Below are positions 8,423-16,788 of a stretch of 29,208 bases of DNA, one piece after another. Position 1 is the first letter of the stretch. The number at the start of each line of letters is the position of its first letter. Position numbers and translations under genes: made by a program. Under the pieces are notes generated by a model that saw only the letters and a program-made list of their open reading frames with translations, had not been told where the DNA came from and did no database searches. The stretch comes from JBAZOJ01 sp041648755 (GTDB lineage: Bacteria > Planctomycetota > B143-G9): NCBI GenBank assembly GCA_041648755.1, contig JBAZOJ010000014.1, forward strand, positions 1-29,208. The letters are read 5' to 3'.

Positions 8423-8893
8423 TCACTTCCCCTGTCGTCCCGAATGGCGCCGGATCTCCCGGTCCACTTCCCGGTCGCGAATCGAATCGCGCTTGTCGTA
8501 CCGAGTCTTTCCGCGCACGATTGCCATCTCCACCTTGGCCCACCCCCGCTTGAAGTACAGCTTCAGTGGCACCATAGTCAATCCGCGCTCGAGCACCCTT
8601 GCACGGATCTTGATCAGCTCACGCCGGTGCACAAGCAGCTTCCGGGGCCTGTGGGGGTCGTGATTGTTGATGTTCCCGTGCGAGTACTGCGGGATATCAA
8701 GGTCAACGATGTAAAGCTCGTCACCCCGGAAGTTGCCGAAACCATCCGCAAGGGCAACATGGCCGTCGCGCAGGGATTTCACCTCGGTCCCCTGCAGCAT
8801 TATTCCCGCCTCGAACGTCTCCAGAATCTCATAGTCGTAGAAGGCCTTGCGGTTGCGGGCAATTATCTTGATTGAAGCGTCTTCATTGCTCAT
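8423..8893 (-). CDS. smpB: tmRNA-binding protein SmpB
   Basis: SmpB binds tmRNA and brings it to stalled ribosomes for trans-translation. The 156-residue length fits the family (about 150-160). Visible landmarks are the N-terminal IARNRKAFYDYEI strand, the GTEVKSLRDG and LADGFG segments, the HDPHRPRKLL loop with basic residues, LKLYFKRGWAKVEMAI, and the basic C-terminal tail starting at KTRYDKRDSIRDRE that reaches into the mRNA channel. The ATG at 8893 overlaps the murI stop by 4 nt (ATGA), so translation is probably coupled. An open frame extends 35 residues upstream but inside murI, and those residues are not family-like. No tmRNA gene is visible in the window. Confidence 0.96.
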   Translation of the reverse strand: MSNEDASIKIIARNRKAFYDYEILETFEAGIMLQGTEVKSLRDGHVALADGFGNFRGDELYIVDLDIPQYSHGNINNHDPHRPRKLLVHRRELIKIRARVLERGLTMVPLKLYFKRGWAKVEMAIVRGKTRYDKRDSIRDREVDREIRRHSGRQGK

Positions 8894-9702
8894 ACGTAGA
8901 ACTGCTCCGGAGCTACAAGCTCGACGGTGGGCATTTGCGACCCGAGAAACATGTGGCCGTTCTTCTCGACCTCGGCCGCCTGGTCGGATACGTAGCATCT
9001 GATCACCCCGCCATCGGGACGCGGATTGAGCAATCCCATGTCCCGCAACTGGTCACGGGTTCGATGCGCGGTCTCCTTGGCGCTGTCCACAAGCGTGACA
9101 TCCTTACCCATCTCGGCCGCAATCGCCTGCTTGATGACCGGGTAGTGCGTGCAGGCAAGGATCAGTGTGTCGATGCCTGAGGTCTTGAGCGGCTTCAGAT
9201 ATTCGGCAAGGAGTTGCCTGACAATGTCGTCGTCGTTGCCCCGGCCTTCCTCGATGGCAGGAACCAGCAGGGGGCAGGCCTGCGCAATCACTTCAGCGTG
9301 AGGATCGCGAGCCCGGATTGCGTGGTGGTACGCTCTGCTGGATACGGTCGCGACCGTGGCCATTACTCCGATGCGCTTGTTGTGGCTCGCCTTGACCGCT
9401 GCAAATGCTCCCGGGTAGATTACGCCGACAACGGGAAGCCGAAAAGCACCCTCAAGAACCGGGAGAGCGACGGTGGAAGCGCTGTTGCAGGCCACCACGA
9501 TCATCTTCGGGTTGAAGCCTCTCAGAAAACGGGCGTTCTCAACGGAGTACCTGGCGATGAGCATCGGCGACTTGGAGCCGTAGGGCACTCGCGCGGTGTC
9601 GCCGAAGTAGATAAGATCCTCGCCGGGCAGGTGCAGGCGAATTTCGCTGAGCACGGTAAGACCGCCGATGCCTGAGTCGAAAACGGCAATTGGACGTTTC
9701 AC
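8890..9702 (-). CDS. murI: Glutamate racemase
   Basis: MurI interconverts L- and D-glutamate, supplying D-Glu for peptidoglycan. The 270-residue length is normal. The glycine-rich FDSGIGGLTV segment starts at residue 8. Both catalytic cysteines are present, C72 in VACNSAS and C184 in LACTHYP, with the YFGDTARVPYG segment at about 32-42. The GTG at 9702 is chosen because it overlaps the ispD stop (GTGA), sits 7 nt after AGAGGA, and gives the canonical start just before the Rossmann-like strand; the frame is open further upstream inside ispD. Its stop overlaps smpB by 4 nt. Position in the run beside ispD ties it to cell-wall and lipid-carrier supply. Confidence 0.95.
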   Translation of the reverse strand: MKRPIAVFDSGIGGLTVLSEIRLHLPGEDLIYFGDTARVPYGSKSPMLIARYSVENARFLRGFNPKMIVVACNSASTVALPVLEGAFRLPVVGVIYPGAFAAVKASHNKRIGVMATVATVSSRAYHHAIRARDPHAEVIAQACPLLVPAIEEGRGNDDDIVRQLLAEYLKPLKTSGIDTLILACTHYPVIKQAIAAEMGKDVTLVDSAKETAHRTRDQLRDMGLLNPRPDGGVIRCYVSDQAAEVEKNGHMFLGSQMPTVELVAPEQFYV

Positions 9703-10454
9703 TGGTATCCTCTCGATGCGGCAAGAAGCCTGGCGAGTTCCAGGTCCGCCGCAGTGGTGATTTTGAATGTGAACGGAGAACCTGAGACGATATGCGGATG
9801 AGTCCCGATGGTCTCGGCAATCGCGCAATCGTCCGTAACATCGGCATCACTGTACAGAGAAAGCATCTTCAGAAAAATATCGCGGCGGAATGCCTGCGGG
9901 GTCTGCACCCCGAACAAGCTCCTTCTGTCCACGGTATTAATGATCTTGCCTTCACGGCCGACTTTCAAGGTGTCGGCACAGGGCAGGGCAGGCGCAGCAG
10001 CACCCCATCTCATCGCAGCCTCAGCCAGATCGGCCGCGAGCCCATCGCGCAGAAACGGCCGGGCCGCATCGTGGATGAGAATCACCCCGGCCTCCGGAGG
10101 AATCATCGCCGCGCAGTTCCTCACGGAGTCCTGCCTTCTTGTTCCTCCCGTCACGAAAGACACAGCCATCCCGCTCGGAATCTCCACGCGGAAAGTCCCC
10201 TGTGCTTGCGGTTTTCCGTGCACAAGGGTCTCCAATATCGCGCAGTTCGGGGACGCGGAGGTCAGGGTTGTGTTGGCAGCCATCCCAATGGGGAGGGCGA
10301 CTATAGCGTGGTCAACGCCCTGGCGATGGATCCCGGCCATACAGCATTCGAGTATCGTTCGTTCTCCCAGGCTGACAAAAGCCTTGGGTATGCCGTATCC
10401 AAGCCGTTCGCCACTTCCGGCCGCGGCAACAATCGCAATTGTCTTAAGAGACAT
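9699..10454 (-). CDS. ispD: 2-C-methyl-D-erythritol 4-phosphate cytidylyltransferase
   Basis: IspD couples MEP to CTP, giving CDP-ME in the non-mevalonate isoprenoid pathway that feeds undecaprenyl phosphate. The 251-residue protein has the nucleotide loop AAAGSGERLGYGIPKAF (residues 10-26), the GGTRRQDSVRN segment, DAARP, VQTPQAF, VTDDCAIAE and the closing FKITTAADLELA, all in family order. The usual PKQF is PKAF here, a mild variation. The ATG at 10454 is embedded in the end of the PIN/TRAM gene (11-nt overlap) with GGAG 4-5 nt upstream. A 12-residue arginine-rich upstream extension is possible but lies within the neighbouring gene and does not look like family sequence. Confidence 0.95.
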   Translation of the reverse strand: MSLKTIAIVAAAGSGERLGYGIPKAFVSLGERTILECCMAGIHRQGVDHAIVALPIGMAANTTLTSASPNCAILETLVHGKPQAQGTFRVEIPSGMAVSFVTGGTRRQDSVRNCAAMIPPEAGVILIHDAARPFLRDGLAADLAEAAMRWGAAAPALPCADTLKVGREGKIINTVDRRSLFGVQTPQAFRRDIFLKMLSLYSDADVTDDCAIAETIGTHPHIVSGSPFTFKITTAADLELARLLAASRGYQ

Positions 10455-11505
10455 TCGTCTCCGCCTTGGCGAAGACGATGCGCCCTGCATCCTTCTGATA
10501 GACGTTGGTGACCACCGCCGTCAACCTTGTTCCGACAAGGCCCCGCGCCCCTTCGACCACTATCATTGTCCCGTCGGGCAGGTAGCCGACTCCCTGGTTG
10601 GCGCCGTCGCCATCGCGGACGATCTCGACCTCGATGGACTCGCCCACGATGATGTTGAGCTTCATCGCGTTGGCGATATCGTTGATATTGACAACCTCGA
10701 TGCCGTGAATGCCTGCGACTTTATTCAGGTTGAAGTCGTTGGTGACGATCTTCGCGTTTCTGCTCGCCGTCAGGCGGACCAGCCTCTCGTCGACCGGCAT
10801 CGCTGAGTTGTTCTCGTCCTCCAGAATCTCGACCTCTATTTCCTTGAGCTGCTGGAGTTTCTTGACTATGTCCAGGCCGCGACGGCCGCGCATCCTCTTC
10901 AGCTTGTTTGCCGAATCGGCTATGGTCTGCAGTTCGGCCAACACAAATCGGGGGATACCGATCTTGGAATCGATCAGCCGCGACCGGCACAGGTCGAACA
11001 CCCGGCCATCGATCAGTACGGAGCTGTCCAGAATGAACCCGCCCGACGGTCGGCTTTCGTCCCGGAGGCTGACGAATGGGATGATGAAACGCATGTAGCC
11101 CTTGGCGCTGACCATTACCGTAACCGACATATAGCAGCAGATGAGGTAGATGATCGGGATCATCGGGACTATGACGCTTTGCTGAAGGTTCTGCTGCAGG
11201 CTGCTGGACTTTTCGGGCGAGGAACTGTACAGAAGGAGGAATCTCTCGAGGAAATTGATGACCTGCTCGGAGAAGAACACGCCGACGATCAGGCCTATGA
11301 AGATGGCGAAGAAGTTGCGCGCGATCTTCTCACGGTACAGCAGGTCCAGAAAAACCACTGCAAGTCCGCTCGCAATACCGATCAGCGGGGCGACATACGT
11401 CGAAAAAGGGGTCTGTTTGTACACGAAGGTGAAGTAGACGTAGTACTCGTAGTATAGAAGGGCGCAAGCGCTGATGAAGATAGTTCGGGTAATCCAGCTA
11501 ACCAT
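10444..11505 (-). CDS. Membrane PIN/TRAM-domain protein (YacL-like)
   Basis: A 353-residue protein of the YacL-like class. Four TM helices lie at about residues 5-27, 37-57, 64-86 and 111-132. A cytoplasmic PIN nuclease-like domain (~155-275) carries acidic residues D160, E191, D239 and D257 in the motifs ILDSSVLIDGR, VLAEL, DERLVRL and VTNDFNLN, so the metal-binding centre looks complete. A C-terminal TRAM beta-barrel (~282-345; GESIEVEIVRDG, DGTMIVVEGAR, GTRLTAVVTNVY) probably binds RNA. The substrate is unknown for the family. It overlaps ispD by 11 nt and begins 17 nt after the MCE gene. PIN/TRAM genes beside ispD are a frequent arrangement across several phyla. Confidence 0.9.
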   Translation of the reverse strand: MVSWITRTIFISACALLYYEYYVYFTFVYKQTPFSTYVAPLIGIASGLAVVFLDLLYREKIARNFFAIFIGLIVGVFFSEQVINFLERFLLLYSSSPEKSSSLQQNLQQSVIVPMIPIIYLICCYMSVTVMVSAKGYMRFIIPFVSLRDESRPSGGFILDSSVLIDGRVFDLCRSRLIDSKIGIPRFVLAELQTIADSANKLKRMRGRRGLDIVKKLQQLKEIEVEILEDENNSAMPVDERLVRLTASRNAKIVTNDFNLNKVAGIHGIEVVNINDIANAMKLNIIVGESIEVEIVRDGDGANQGVGYLPDGTMIVVEGARGLVGTRLTAVVTNVYQKDAGRIVFAKAETNVS

Positions 11506-11522
11506 GATTGTCTGCCTCTGTG

Positions 11523-12719
11523 TTACTTGCCCGTTGGTTCAGGCGAGCTTTTTACTTTGGGACGGCTTTGGTCATCTTTTGGCTCCTGGGGCTCGCGTCG
11601 TTCCTTATAGCCTCCTTTGAGGAGGAACAGCACGGGATGCTCCAGAAGGTACATTCCCTGATCGGCGATGATATTGAGCTTCTCCTTGAGCCTCTTGTCG
11701 GTCAGCAGTGCCGCAATGACGCCGTCGCCTGCCCGGGTCAGTTCGATCGTTGCCTTCGCGGAAGCCGCCAGTTCGGCCAGGTCCTGCTTGAGTTGCAGGA
11801 TGGTCAGGTGAAGGTCGTCCGCGATTCTTCCTGCTTTTTCCAGGATCTGCGGGGCTTCCTGGTCGGCAAGTTTCTGGAGCGAAGCAACTAAGCTGTCCAG
11901 TTTGTCAGGCATCTGGTCGAACCTGTCGAGGGTCTTCTTGATCTTCTCGAACAGAGCCGGGTCGTTGATACTCGTGGCAAATTTGGCCAGTTCCGCCCGC
12001 ACGAACTTGACCGAGTCCATGACTTCGGTCTTGACGCCTTCCAATCCGTCAACGAACTTCCTGGCTTTCTCCGAAGCTTCCGCAAGGTTCCCCAAGGCTG
12101 TCTTCACGTTTCCGCGGTTCTCATCCACGACCGCCCGCGCTTCTTTCAAAAGGCTGTCCAGCGTACCGGAGGCTGTTGTGATATTCTCGACGGCAGTCCG
12201 GACATCGCTCTGGAATCGCGGGTCGCCGATGATCTTGTTGATGTTGTCCAACGAGGCCTGCAGGGACTCGGCTATCTTCGGGATGCCTTTCAATGCGTCG
12301 TCGATAGTCCCGGGGGTTGTTCCCAGCTTTGGAAGGGTCTCTCCCGCAGCCAGAAAGGTCATTGCGACCCCGGGGGTGAATTCGAGGAAGCGCTCGCCAA
12401 GCATGCTGTCAGATGTGATGCCGATGTCGGAATCGGTGGGGATGCGGTAGCCCTGCTCAAGCTCAAGTGTCATTTCGATATAGGTCTGCTTGTCCAGAGA
12501 CGCTCGGATGGCGATCGCGGCGACACTGCCGATATCAACTCCGGACATCCTCACGGGCGCTCCGCGTTTTACGCCGCCAGCGCTGGGGAACTTGGCCTTT
12601 ACCTGGTAGTAGTCGTGCAGAAATCGCAGACCTCCGGCGAATACGATCAGGCCTGACAGGATGACAAGCCCGATTACTATCGCCAGACCGGTTCGGAACT
12701 CCTGCTTTCTTTCTTCCAT
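11523..12719 (-). CDS. mlaD: MCE-domain lipid-transport protein (MlaD-like), long form
   Basis: This is the substrate-binding subunit of an Mla-type lipid transporter. One N-terminal TM helix (~11-32) is followed by a single MCE domain (~38-115; YQVKAKFPSAGGVKRGAPVRMSGVDIGSV). The remaining ~280 residues are mostly heptad-like alpha helix and could form the long stalk or tube seen in larger MCE proteins. At 398 residues it is about twice the length of E. coli MlaD. A hydrophobic patch near FLLKGGYKE and a charged, proline-rich end close the protein. The ATG at 12719 lies 1 nt after the ATPase gene stop, with GGAGGGTGAA as ribosome site; an upstream in-frame start would lie within the ATPase gene. 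Order permease, ATPase, MCE matches the Mla system. Confidence 0.9.
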   Translation of the reverse strand: MEERKQEFRTGLAIVIGLVILSGLIVFAGGLRFLHDYYQVKAKFPSAGGVKRGAPVRMSGVDIGSVAAIAIRASLDKQTYIEMTLELEQGYRIPTDSDIGITSDSMLGERFLEFTPGVAMTFLAAGETLPKLGTTPGTIDDALKGIPKIAESLQASLDNINKIIGDPRFQSDVRTAVENITTASGTLDSLLKEARAVVDENRGNVKTALGNLAEASEKARKFVDGLEGVKTEVMDSVKFVRAELAKFATSINDPALFEKIKKTLDRFDQMPDKLDSLVASLQKLADQEAPQILEKAGRIADDLHLTILQLKQDLAELAASAKATIELTRAGDGVIAALLTDKRLKEKLNIIADQGMYLLEHPVLFLLKGGYKERREPQEPKDDQSRPKVKSSPEPTGK

Positions 12720-12720
12720 T

Positions 12721-13497
12721 TCACCCTCCGGCTGATCCAAGCGCCGCTGTCATTGGGCCAACCGCTTCGCCTCGAACAAACTGCCGAACGTATGGGTCAT
12801 CGCTATTAAGTATTTGCTCAGGCGTACCTTCGGCTATTATGCGCCCTTCGTACAACAATACAATACGGTCAGCAATCCTGGCGGCACTTTTCATGTCGTG
12901 CGTGACTGAAACGCTTGTGACCCCGAGCTCGTGGTTCGTGCGAATTATCAGGCCATTGATTACGTCGGCCATTATCGGGTCGAGCCCTGTTGTGGGCTCG
13001 TCGTAGAGCATTACCTCAGGTCCCATCGCTATCGCGCGGGCCAGGCTTACACGCTTGCGCATTCCCCCCGACAATTCCGAGGGCATCTTGTACTCGATTC
13101 CGGGCAACCCGACCATTCGGAGCTTCTCCGACACAACCGACAAGGCGTCACTTCGAAGACACATCTTGTGCTCGACAAGGCCAAAAGAGATATTCTCCCA
13201 GACGGGAAGCGAGTCAAACAGAGCCGAATTCTGGAAGAGCATTCCGATTCGGATCCGGTACTTGGTCATCTGTGCGTCGCTCTTGTTCGTGATGTCCTCG
13301 CCGTCGAACAGAATTCTGCCCGAATCGGGCCAGGTCAGGCCGCAGATGTGCTTCAGCGTCACACTCTTTCCGCAGCCCGAGGAGCCGATAATCACCACGG
13401 ACTCTCCCTTTGCCACGGTGAGATTCAGACCTTTCAGCACCTGCTGCTTTCCGAAGGACTTGCTGATGTTCTGAAGCTCGATCATCGGGGTGGACAT
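12721..13497 (-). CDS. mlaF: ABC transporter ATPase, MlaF-like
   Basis: This is the nucleotide-binding subunit that powers lipid movement through the MlaE permease. The 258 residues contain Walker A GSSGCGKS (38-45), the Q-loop at MLFQNSALFDSL, the signature LSGGMRKRVSLARA from residue 142, Walker B VMLYDEPTTGLDP with D166/E167, and the H-loop VTHD. The LSGGMRKR form of the signature is typical of MlaF/Ttg2A-type ATPases. Its stop precedes the MCE start by 1 nt and its ATG at 13497 follows the permease stop by 1 nt, so the three are expressed together. Confidence 0.95.
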   Translation of the reverse strand: MSTPMIELQNISKSFGKQQVLKGLNLTVAKGESVVIIGSSGCGKSVTLKHICGLTWPDSGRILFDGEDITNKSDAQMTKYRIRIGMLFQNSALFDSLPVWENISFGLVEHKMCLRSDALSVVSEKLRMVGLPGIEYKMPSELSGGMRKRVSLARAIAMGPEVMLYDEPTTGLDPIMADVINGLIIRTNHELGVTSVSVTHDMKSAARIADRIVLLYEGRIIAEGTPEQILNSDDPYVRQFVRGEAVGPMTAALGSAGG

Positions 13498-13498
13498 T

Positions 13499-14290
13499 CT
13501 ATCTCCCCGAGTATAGGAGGACGTAAGTGATGTTGATAATTACGGTGAGAACCAGGTTCAGAACCAGGATTGCGACAAACGACGTGACGGTACTCGACGT
13601 AGTCGCCCTTCCGACGCCCTCAGCACCGCCCTTTGTGTAAAAACCTTTGTAGCAACTGATGATGGCCACGGCTCCGCCGAAGAAGAAGGCTTTGACTACT
13701 CCTCCGAAGATGTCGTACACCTCGACGTACTGCAGCGTATTCTGCCAGTAGAAATGTCCGTTGATTCCGTATCCAAGTACCGCGACCGCCCATCCGCCAA
13801 AAATGCCCACCGCATTCGAGTACAAAGTGAGGATGGGGGTCATGAGGAGGGCTGCGATGAACCGGGGGAAAACGAGGTATTTCGTCGGATCCAGGCCAAG
13901 GGTCTTCATTGCATCGATCTGCTCGGTTACGGCCATTGTGCCCAATTCCGCTGTTATGGCCGCGCCGACTCTTCCGGCGAGCATGACTGCGGTAAGAACC
14001 GGCCCCAATTGCTGGATGACCGACATGAATACGATCGGCCCGATCATTGTCTCCATGCCGATCTTCTTGAACTGGTAGTAGCTTTGTACCGCCAGAACCA
14101 TTCCAGTGAAGGCGCCGGTCATCATGACCACGGGCAGCGTCTCCACTCCAATCTGGTAGAACTGCGGAGATACTATACGGCGGCTCGGAGGGCCAGCGAA
14201 GATCCAGTAGATGGTCCGCCACACCATATGGGCGCAACGGCCAACTCCTCTGATATTCTCTGCGAATTCCTCCAGGAACGTTGGTTTCAA
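13499..14290 (-). CDS. mlaE: ABC transporter permease, MlaE-like
   Basis: A 263-residue inner-membrane permease of the MlaE family. About five hydrophobic helices follow an N-terminal amphipathic segment, with the family blocks VVMMTGAFTGMVLAVQ, GPVLTAVMLAGRVGAAITAE, MAVTEQIDAMKTLGLDP and YLVFPRFIAALLM. The GxxGAAxxAELGTM coupling region is intact. The start appears to be a TTG at 14290 that overlaps the clpC stop (TTGA). The next ATG lies at about residue 22, which would cut into the conserved N-terminus, so TTG is preferred although the upstream AAGGGTAAG is only a modest ribosome site. Coupling an Mla permease to clpC is an uncommon arrangement. Confidence 0.92.
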   Translation of the reverse strand: MKPTFLEEFAENIRGVGRCAHMVWRTIYWIFAGPPSRRIVSPQFYQIGVETLPVVMMTGAFTGMVLAVQSYYQFKKIGMETMIGPIVFMSVIQQLGPVLTAVMLAGRVGAAITAELGTMAVTEQIDAMKTLGLDPTKYLVFPRFIAALLMTPILTLYSNAVGIFGGWAVAVLGYGINGHFYWQNTLQYVEVYDIFGGVVKAFFFGGAVAIISCYKGFYTKGGAEGVGRATTSSTVTSFVAILVLNLVLTVIINITYVLLYSGR

Positions 14291-16788
14291 CTCTTACCCT
14301 TGGCCGTATCGGCCTTGGATTCCTCCGTCTCCGGTTCAGGTTTGGGTTCCTCGGGGGTAACGGCTCGGAACACGAGAGTGTCTCCGCTCTGCTCGATCTC
14401 GATTTCCGCGCTGGTTCTGTACACGGCGGAAAGCAGGAACTCTGCCAGCGGGTCTTCAATGTACCGGGAAAGAGCCCTTCTCAGGGGACGGGCACCGTAT
14501 TCCGGGCTGAAGCCCTTCTCGATCAGGAATTCCCTCGATGCGTCGTTCAGGTGCAGCTTGATGCCCCTGTCTATCAGTCGGGTGCGCATGTCGGCAAGCT
14601 CGACATCGATAATCTCGTTGAGGTCGGAGCGCGTCAGACCTCTGAAGAAGACGATGTCATCGAGCCTGTTCAGGAACTCCGGCCGGAACTCTCTTCGTAC
14701 TTCCTCATTGAGGATGTTCTTCATCTCGGTGAAGTCGAAAGCGCTGTCGGGCGAGCGGAAGCCCACCGAGCCCTGTCCGCGAATCAAGTCCGCTCCGATA
14801 TTCGATGTCATTATGACAATGCAGTTTCTGAAGTCCACGTGCCTGCCGAAGGCATCCGTCAGTCTTCCTTCCTCGAATATCTGCAACAGGATGTTGAAGA
14901 CATCCGGATGTGCTTTCTCGATCTCGTCCAGAAGCACCACGGAATAAGGCCTTCTGCGAACCTTCTCTGTAAGCTGTCCGCCTTCCTCGTAGCCAACGTA
15001 TCCCGGAGGGGCTCCGACTAAGCGGGAAACGGAGTACTTCTCCATGTACTCTGACATGTCGAGTTGCACCAGTGCGGATGACTCCCCGAACAGGAATTCC
15101 GCCAATGCACGAGCCAGGAGTGTTTTGCCTACGCCGGTCGGGCCCAGGAAAAGGAAAGAGCCGACCGGACGGCGCGGATCCTTGATGCCCGTGCGGGAGC
15201 GCCGAACGGCACGGGCCACCGACGAAATGGCATCCTTCTGAGAAATGACCCGCTTGCCTATCTCGGTTTCCATCAACAGCAGGCGCTTGCTTTCTTCGCT
15301 TTCCAGGCGCGCAAGCGGGATACCTGTCATCATTGAGACGACGCTGGCCACCGCCTCATCGTCAACAGTGCCAACCCGCTCCGTTACGGTCTCCATGTGC
15401 TTGCGGCGTTCCTCGTCCATCTTGTGGCGCAGTTCCTCTATGACGTCTCTGCACTGAGCCGCTTTCTCGTACTCCTGACGGGAAACGCAGTTCTTCTTTT
15501 CCCCGTCCATTTCCTCTATCTTGCGCTCAAGTTCGCGCACATCGGGAGGAGTAACCATCGAGCGGAGCCGAATCATGGCTCCGGCTTCATCGATAACGTC
15601 GATTGCCTTGTCGGGCAGCATTCTGCCCGAGATATAGCGGTCTGAAAGAACCACTGCGGACGCGATAGCCTGGTCGGTGATCTGCACTCTGTGGTGTGCC
15701 TCGTAGCGGTCGCGAAGGCCGTGCAGTATCTTGACGGTCTCCTCGCGCGACGGCGGATTAACTATGATGGGTTGGAAGCGCCTCTCGAGCGCGGAGTCCT
15801 TCTCTATGTGCTTGCGGTATTCGTCAAGGGTGGTGGCTCCAATGCACTGAATCTCGCCTCTTGACAGGGCCGGCTTGAGGACGTTGGCCGCATCGATGGA
15901 GCCTTCCGCGCCTCCGGCCCCGACAAGCGTGTGCATCTCGTCTATGAAGAGAATGACATTCATCGCGCGGCGGACTTCCTTCATTACCGCCTTGATTCGT
16001 TCCTCAAACTGTCCTCTGTACTTCGTTCCGGCGACCATCAATGCCAGATCGAGTACGACCACTCTGCGATTCTGCAGAATCTCGGGCACTTGCCCGCGAA
16101 CAATCCTCTGCGCGAAGCCCTCTACGATTGCCGTCTTTCCGACGCCAGCTTCGCCAAGCAGCACGGGGTTGTTCTTCGTCCGGCGGCAGAGCACCTGCAG
16201 AACGCGCTGAATCTCCGTCTCGCGGCCGATTACGGGGTCGAGTTTGTCTTCCCTGGCCAGTTGCGTCAGATCCCTGCCGAAAGAGTCCAGGGCAGGGGTG
16301 CGGCTGGTTGACTCACGAGGCTCTTCGCCCTCTGCGGGTGGCTCGCCGGATTCCCTGGAGCCTCCGATAGCCTCGATGATCTCTCTTCGGAGTTCGTCAA
16401 CATTGATATTCAGGTTCATCAGCACTTGCGCGGCGATGCCATCTTTTTCGCGCAGAAGACCTAGGAATATGTGTTCCGTGCCGACGTACTCCTGGCCAAG
16501 GGATTTGGCTTCTTCGACGGCATACTGCAGTGAACGCTTGGCGACCGGGGTAAGTTCCGGCTTGTGCACGACCGGACGCTGCCCGGGCGCGATCAGCCGC
16601 TCCACTTCCTGTCGGATTTTCTCGGCATCTATTTCGAGGTGCTTCATGAGCGAGGATGGAAGCCCGCCCTCGTTCAACAAACCGAGCAGTATGTGTTCAG
16701 TGCCGGTGAACTCGCTGTTTAGCCGCTCTGCCTCGGTGTGCGCGAAGCGGATAACTCTCTTTGCCTTGTCCGTGAAGTTCTCGAACAC
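14287..16788 (-). CDS. clpC: ClpC-type AAA+ unfoldase
   Basis: ClpC unfolds substrates and feeds them to ClpP. The 833 residues have two N-domain repeats, each with GTEHI; the equivalent glutamates (E31, E105) are the phosphoarginine-pocket acids in B. subtilis ClpC. Then come D1 Walker A GEAGVGKT (212-219) and Walker B ILFIDE, a UVR-containing middle domain (~437-457, QEYEKAAQCRD), D2 Walker A GPTGVGKT (549-556) and Walker B VVLLDEIEKAHPD. A VGF tripeptide between the D2 motifs matches the ClpP-docking loop. It starts with GTG at 16788, overlapping the mcsB-like stop by 1 nt, behind a strong AAGGAGG. The machine looks fully functional, unlike its McsB neighbour. Confidence 0.96.
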   Translation of the reverse strand: MFENFTDKAKRVIRFAHTEAERLNSEFTGTEHILLGLLNEGGLPSSLMKHLEIDAEKIRQEVERLIAPGQRPVVHKPELTPVAKRSLQYAVEEAKSLGQEYVGTEHIFLGLLREKDGIAAQVLMNLNINVDELRREIIEAIGGSRESGEPPAEGEEPRESTSRTPALDSFGRDLTQLAREDKLDPVIGRETEIQRVLQVLCRRTKNNPVLLGEAGVGKTAIVEGFAQRIVRGQVPEILQNRRVVVLDLALMVAGTKYRGQFEERIKAVMKEVRRAMNVILFIDEMHTLVGAGGAEGSIDAANVLKPALSRGEIQCIGATTLDEYRKHIEKDSALERRFQPIIVNPPSREETVKILHGLRDRYEAHHRVQITDQAIASAVVLSDRYISGRMLPDKAIDVIDEAGAMIRLRSMVTPPDVRELERKIEEMDGEKKNCVSRQEYEKAAQCRDVIEELRHKMDEERRKHMETVTERVGTVDDEAVASVVSMMTGIPLARLESEESKRLLLMETEIGKRVISQKDAISSVARAVRRSRTGIKDPRRPVGSFLFLGPTGVGKTLLARALAEFLFGESSALVQLDMSEYMEKYSVSRLVGAPPGYVGYEEGGQLTEKVRRRPYSVVLLDEIEKAHPDVFNILLQIFEEGRLTDAFGRHVDFRNCIVIMTSNIGADLIRGQGSVGFRSPDSAFDFTEMKNILNEEVRREFRPEFLNRLDDIVFFRGLTRSDLNEIIDVELADMRTRLIDRGIKLHLNDASREFLIEKGFSPEYGARPLRRALSRYIEDPLAEFLLSAVYRTSAEIEIEQSGDTLVFRAVTPEEPKPEPETEESKADTAKGKS

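Noticed and set aside
7814..8875. 353-residue plus-strand open frame opposite smpB and the TPR gene
   Set aside because: It is a shadow of conserved minus-strand coding; its composition is irregular and no motif is present.
9808..10806. Plus-strand open frame of 332 residues opposite ispD and the PIN/TRAM gene
   Set aside because: It is antisense to family-conserved coding regions, with no ribosome site or domain.
13754..14947. Plus-strand open frame of 397 residues opposite mlaE and clpC
   Set aside because: It is an arginine/serine-rich antisense translation typical of non-coding frames.
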